A stretch of 64,000 nucleotides of DNA from Thermodesulfovibrionia bacterium (GTDB lineage Bacteria > Nitrospirota > Thermodesulfovibrionia > UBA6902). Numbering within the stretch: position 1 is the first letter of the stretch; each line of letters opens with the position of its first letter. The position numbers were made by a program, and so were the translations under genes. This document shows, piece after piece, positions 62,882 to 64,000 of this stretch. The stretch spans positions 1 through 64,000 of the forward strand of contig JAUSMY010000019.1 of assembly GCA_030646035.1 (NCBI GenBank). Direction: 5' to 3'. Below the pieces are notes generated by a model. That model ran no database searches and was not told the origin of the DNA. It saw only the letters and a list, made by a program, of their open reading frames with translations.

Positions 62882-64000
62882 CTATTTTACTTTAAGCACA
62901 GATAAAAAAGCCTCTTGCGGAACCTCAACCCTTCCCACCTGCTTCATGCGGCGTTTGCCTTCCTTCTGTTTTTCAATGAGCTTTCTTTTTCTTGTGATGT
63001 CGCCGCCGTAACATTTTGCTATGACGTTCTTCTTTAACGCCTTTATGGTCTCTCTTGCTATGACCTTGTTGCCTATTGCAGCCTGGATGGCAATCTCGAA
63101 CATCTGCCTGGGGATGACCTTCCTGAGCTCCTCGGTCACCTGTTTGCCCTTTTGAAATGCCCTGTCCTTGCGGATGATCATTGAGAGGGCGTCAACAGGC
63201 TCGCCGTTCAGGAGTACGTCAAGCTTGATAAGTTTTGATTCTCTGTATCCGACAAGCTCATAGTCCATGGAGGCGTAGCCGCTTGAACAGGATTTTAGTT
63301 TATCATAAAAATCCCATAAGATTTCACTCAGCGGAAACTCATAAGTGACCACGACCCTGTCTTTCCCGATATAGCTGAAATCTTTCTGAACACCGCGCTT
63401 CTCCTGGCATAGTTCAAATACAGGGCCTATGAATTTTGCAGGCACAAAGATTATCGTCTTTACAAACGGTTCTTCCATCATTGCGTAATTCTCAGGCAGC
63501 TTTGCCGGGCTGTCCAGGTTCAAAACCGTTCCATCGGTATTCGTGACCCTGTAGACAACTGTAGGGGCTGTATTTATCAGAAGAAGATTGAATTCCCTCT
63601 CAAGTCGTTCCTTCACTATGTCCATGTGCAGGAGGCCGAGGAAGCCGCAGCGGAAACCAAAACCAAGGGCTGCGGAAGATTCCGGCTCAAACGCAAATGA
63701 GGAGTCATTGAGTTTGAGTTTGTCCAGTGCGTCTTTTAGTATCTCATACTGGTTCGTCTCTACCGGATAGATGCCGCAGAAGACCATGGGCTTGATCTCT
63801 TTATAGCCGGGGCACGCTTCGGAAGCTGGTTTTTTTGTATCTGTGATCGTATCGCCCACCCTTGTGTCAACAACATCCCTGATGCCGGCGATTATATACC
63901 CGACCTCTCCTGCCTCAAGCTTGTCAACGCTCTTTCTGGCGGGGATGAAGACTCCGACCTCAAGCACATCAAAGATCTTGCCGGTAGCCATGAACTTTAT
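62882..64000 (-). CDS. lepA: elongation factor 4 (LepA), C-terminal part; 5' end outside window
   Basis: The 372 residues visible run from [18 protein letters not shown] to the stop at 62882; the GTPase domain lies beyond base 64000. The visible portion contains [25 protein letters not shown], the LepA-specific elongation-factor G domain V-like region, and the LepA C-terminal domain ([20 protein letters not shown]-like, [19 protein letters not shown]). LepA promotes back-translocation or 30S biogenesis. It opens the lepA-lepB-rib run. Confidence 0.96.
   Translation of the reverse strand: MKFMATGKIFDVLEVGVFIPARKSVDKLEAGEVGYIIAGIRDVVDTRVGDTITDTKKPASEACPGYKEIKPMVFCGIYPVETNQYEILKDALDKLKLNDSSFAFEPESSAALGFGFRCGFLGLLHMDIVKERLEREFNLLLINTAPTVVYRVTNTDGTVLNLDSPAKLPENYAMMEEPFVKTIIFVPAKFIGPVFELCQEKRGVQKDFSYIGKDRVVVTYEFPLSEILWDFYDKLKSCSSGYASMDYELVGYRESKLIKLDVLLNGEPVDALSMIIRKDRAFQKGKQVTEELRKVIPRQMFEIAIQAAIGNKVIARETIKALKKNVIAKCYGGDITRKRKLIEKQKEGKRRMKQVGRVEVPQEAFLSVLKVK

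Overview
This 64 kb window looks like chromosomal DNA from an anaerobic or microaerophilic Gram-negative bacterium. The best guess is Nitrospirota (Thermodesulfovibrionia-like) or a deltaproteobacterial relative. That guess rests on gene content (multihaem cytochrome, DUF362-ferredoxin, type 2 TrpB, B12-radical SAM proteins, abundant c-di-GMP and sigma-54 signalling), not on a search. Genes are dense on both strands. No prophage, IS element or CRISPR array was seen.

Layout. 1-2.4 kb: the 3' end of a multihaem c-type cytochrome made of near-identical 204-bp repeats, then an outer-membrane beta-barrel and a di-haem cytochrome b; together they read as a trans-envelope electron conduit. 2.4-4.9 kb: YHS lipoprotein, nitrilase-family amidohydrolase, DUF362-ferredoxin. 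4.9-16.4 kb: a carbon-source module. It has a CbrA-like symporter-histidine kinase preceded by a 58-aa membrane protein, an NtrC-type regulator, a sigma-54 promoter, an MHS-family transporter, a phosphoesterase, a Ser/Thr kinase fused to a universal stress domain, and acetyl-CoA synthetase. 16.4-27.3 kb: housekeeping genes (folP, secG, tpiA, tsaD, lspA, ileS, ftsH, TrpB2). The 812-bp AT-rich gap between tpiA and tsaD carries two parS-like palindromes and DnaA-box-like words. 27.3-36.2 kb: a SWIB/histone-like protein, DUF2914, a glycosyltransferase-radical SAM pair, mutL-miaA, an EamA transporter, coaD-rsmD and an exonuclease.

36.5-49.5 kb is a signalling region. It holds a PilZ protein with an acetyltransferase-like C-terminus, two tandem GAF paralogues (one with an HD-GYP domain, one truncated), a PAS-GGDEF protein, a NarL-type two-component pair and two small PilZ proteins. 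A radical SAM-methyltransferase pair and a FadL-family porin are interspersed. 49.6-55.2 kb: M29-like peptidase, serC-serA, purA. 55.2-56.8 kb: tRNA-Lys and tRNA-Glu followed by a small flexible spot with a glycogen phosphorylase C-terminal remnant, a repeat-like palindrome, a small membrane protein, and a frameshifted BrnT-like toxin with its intact partner. 56.8-64 kb: a minus-strand run of lepA, lepB, a membrane-anchored protein, ribE, ribBA, ribH, nusB, phosphoesterase and purB.

The most promising item is the sigma-54/CbrAB-like circuit placed next to a transporter, a kinase/phosphatase pair and acs. It suggests control of short-chain acid uptake and activation. Other items worth testing are the haem-repeat conduit, the parS-like sites, a 50-residue classical C2H2 zinc-finger ORF after lspA, and the truncated GAF paralogue whose homology ends at a 13-bp perfect hairpin.
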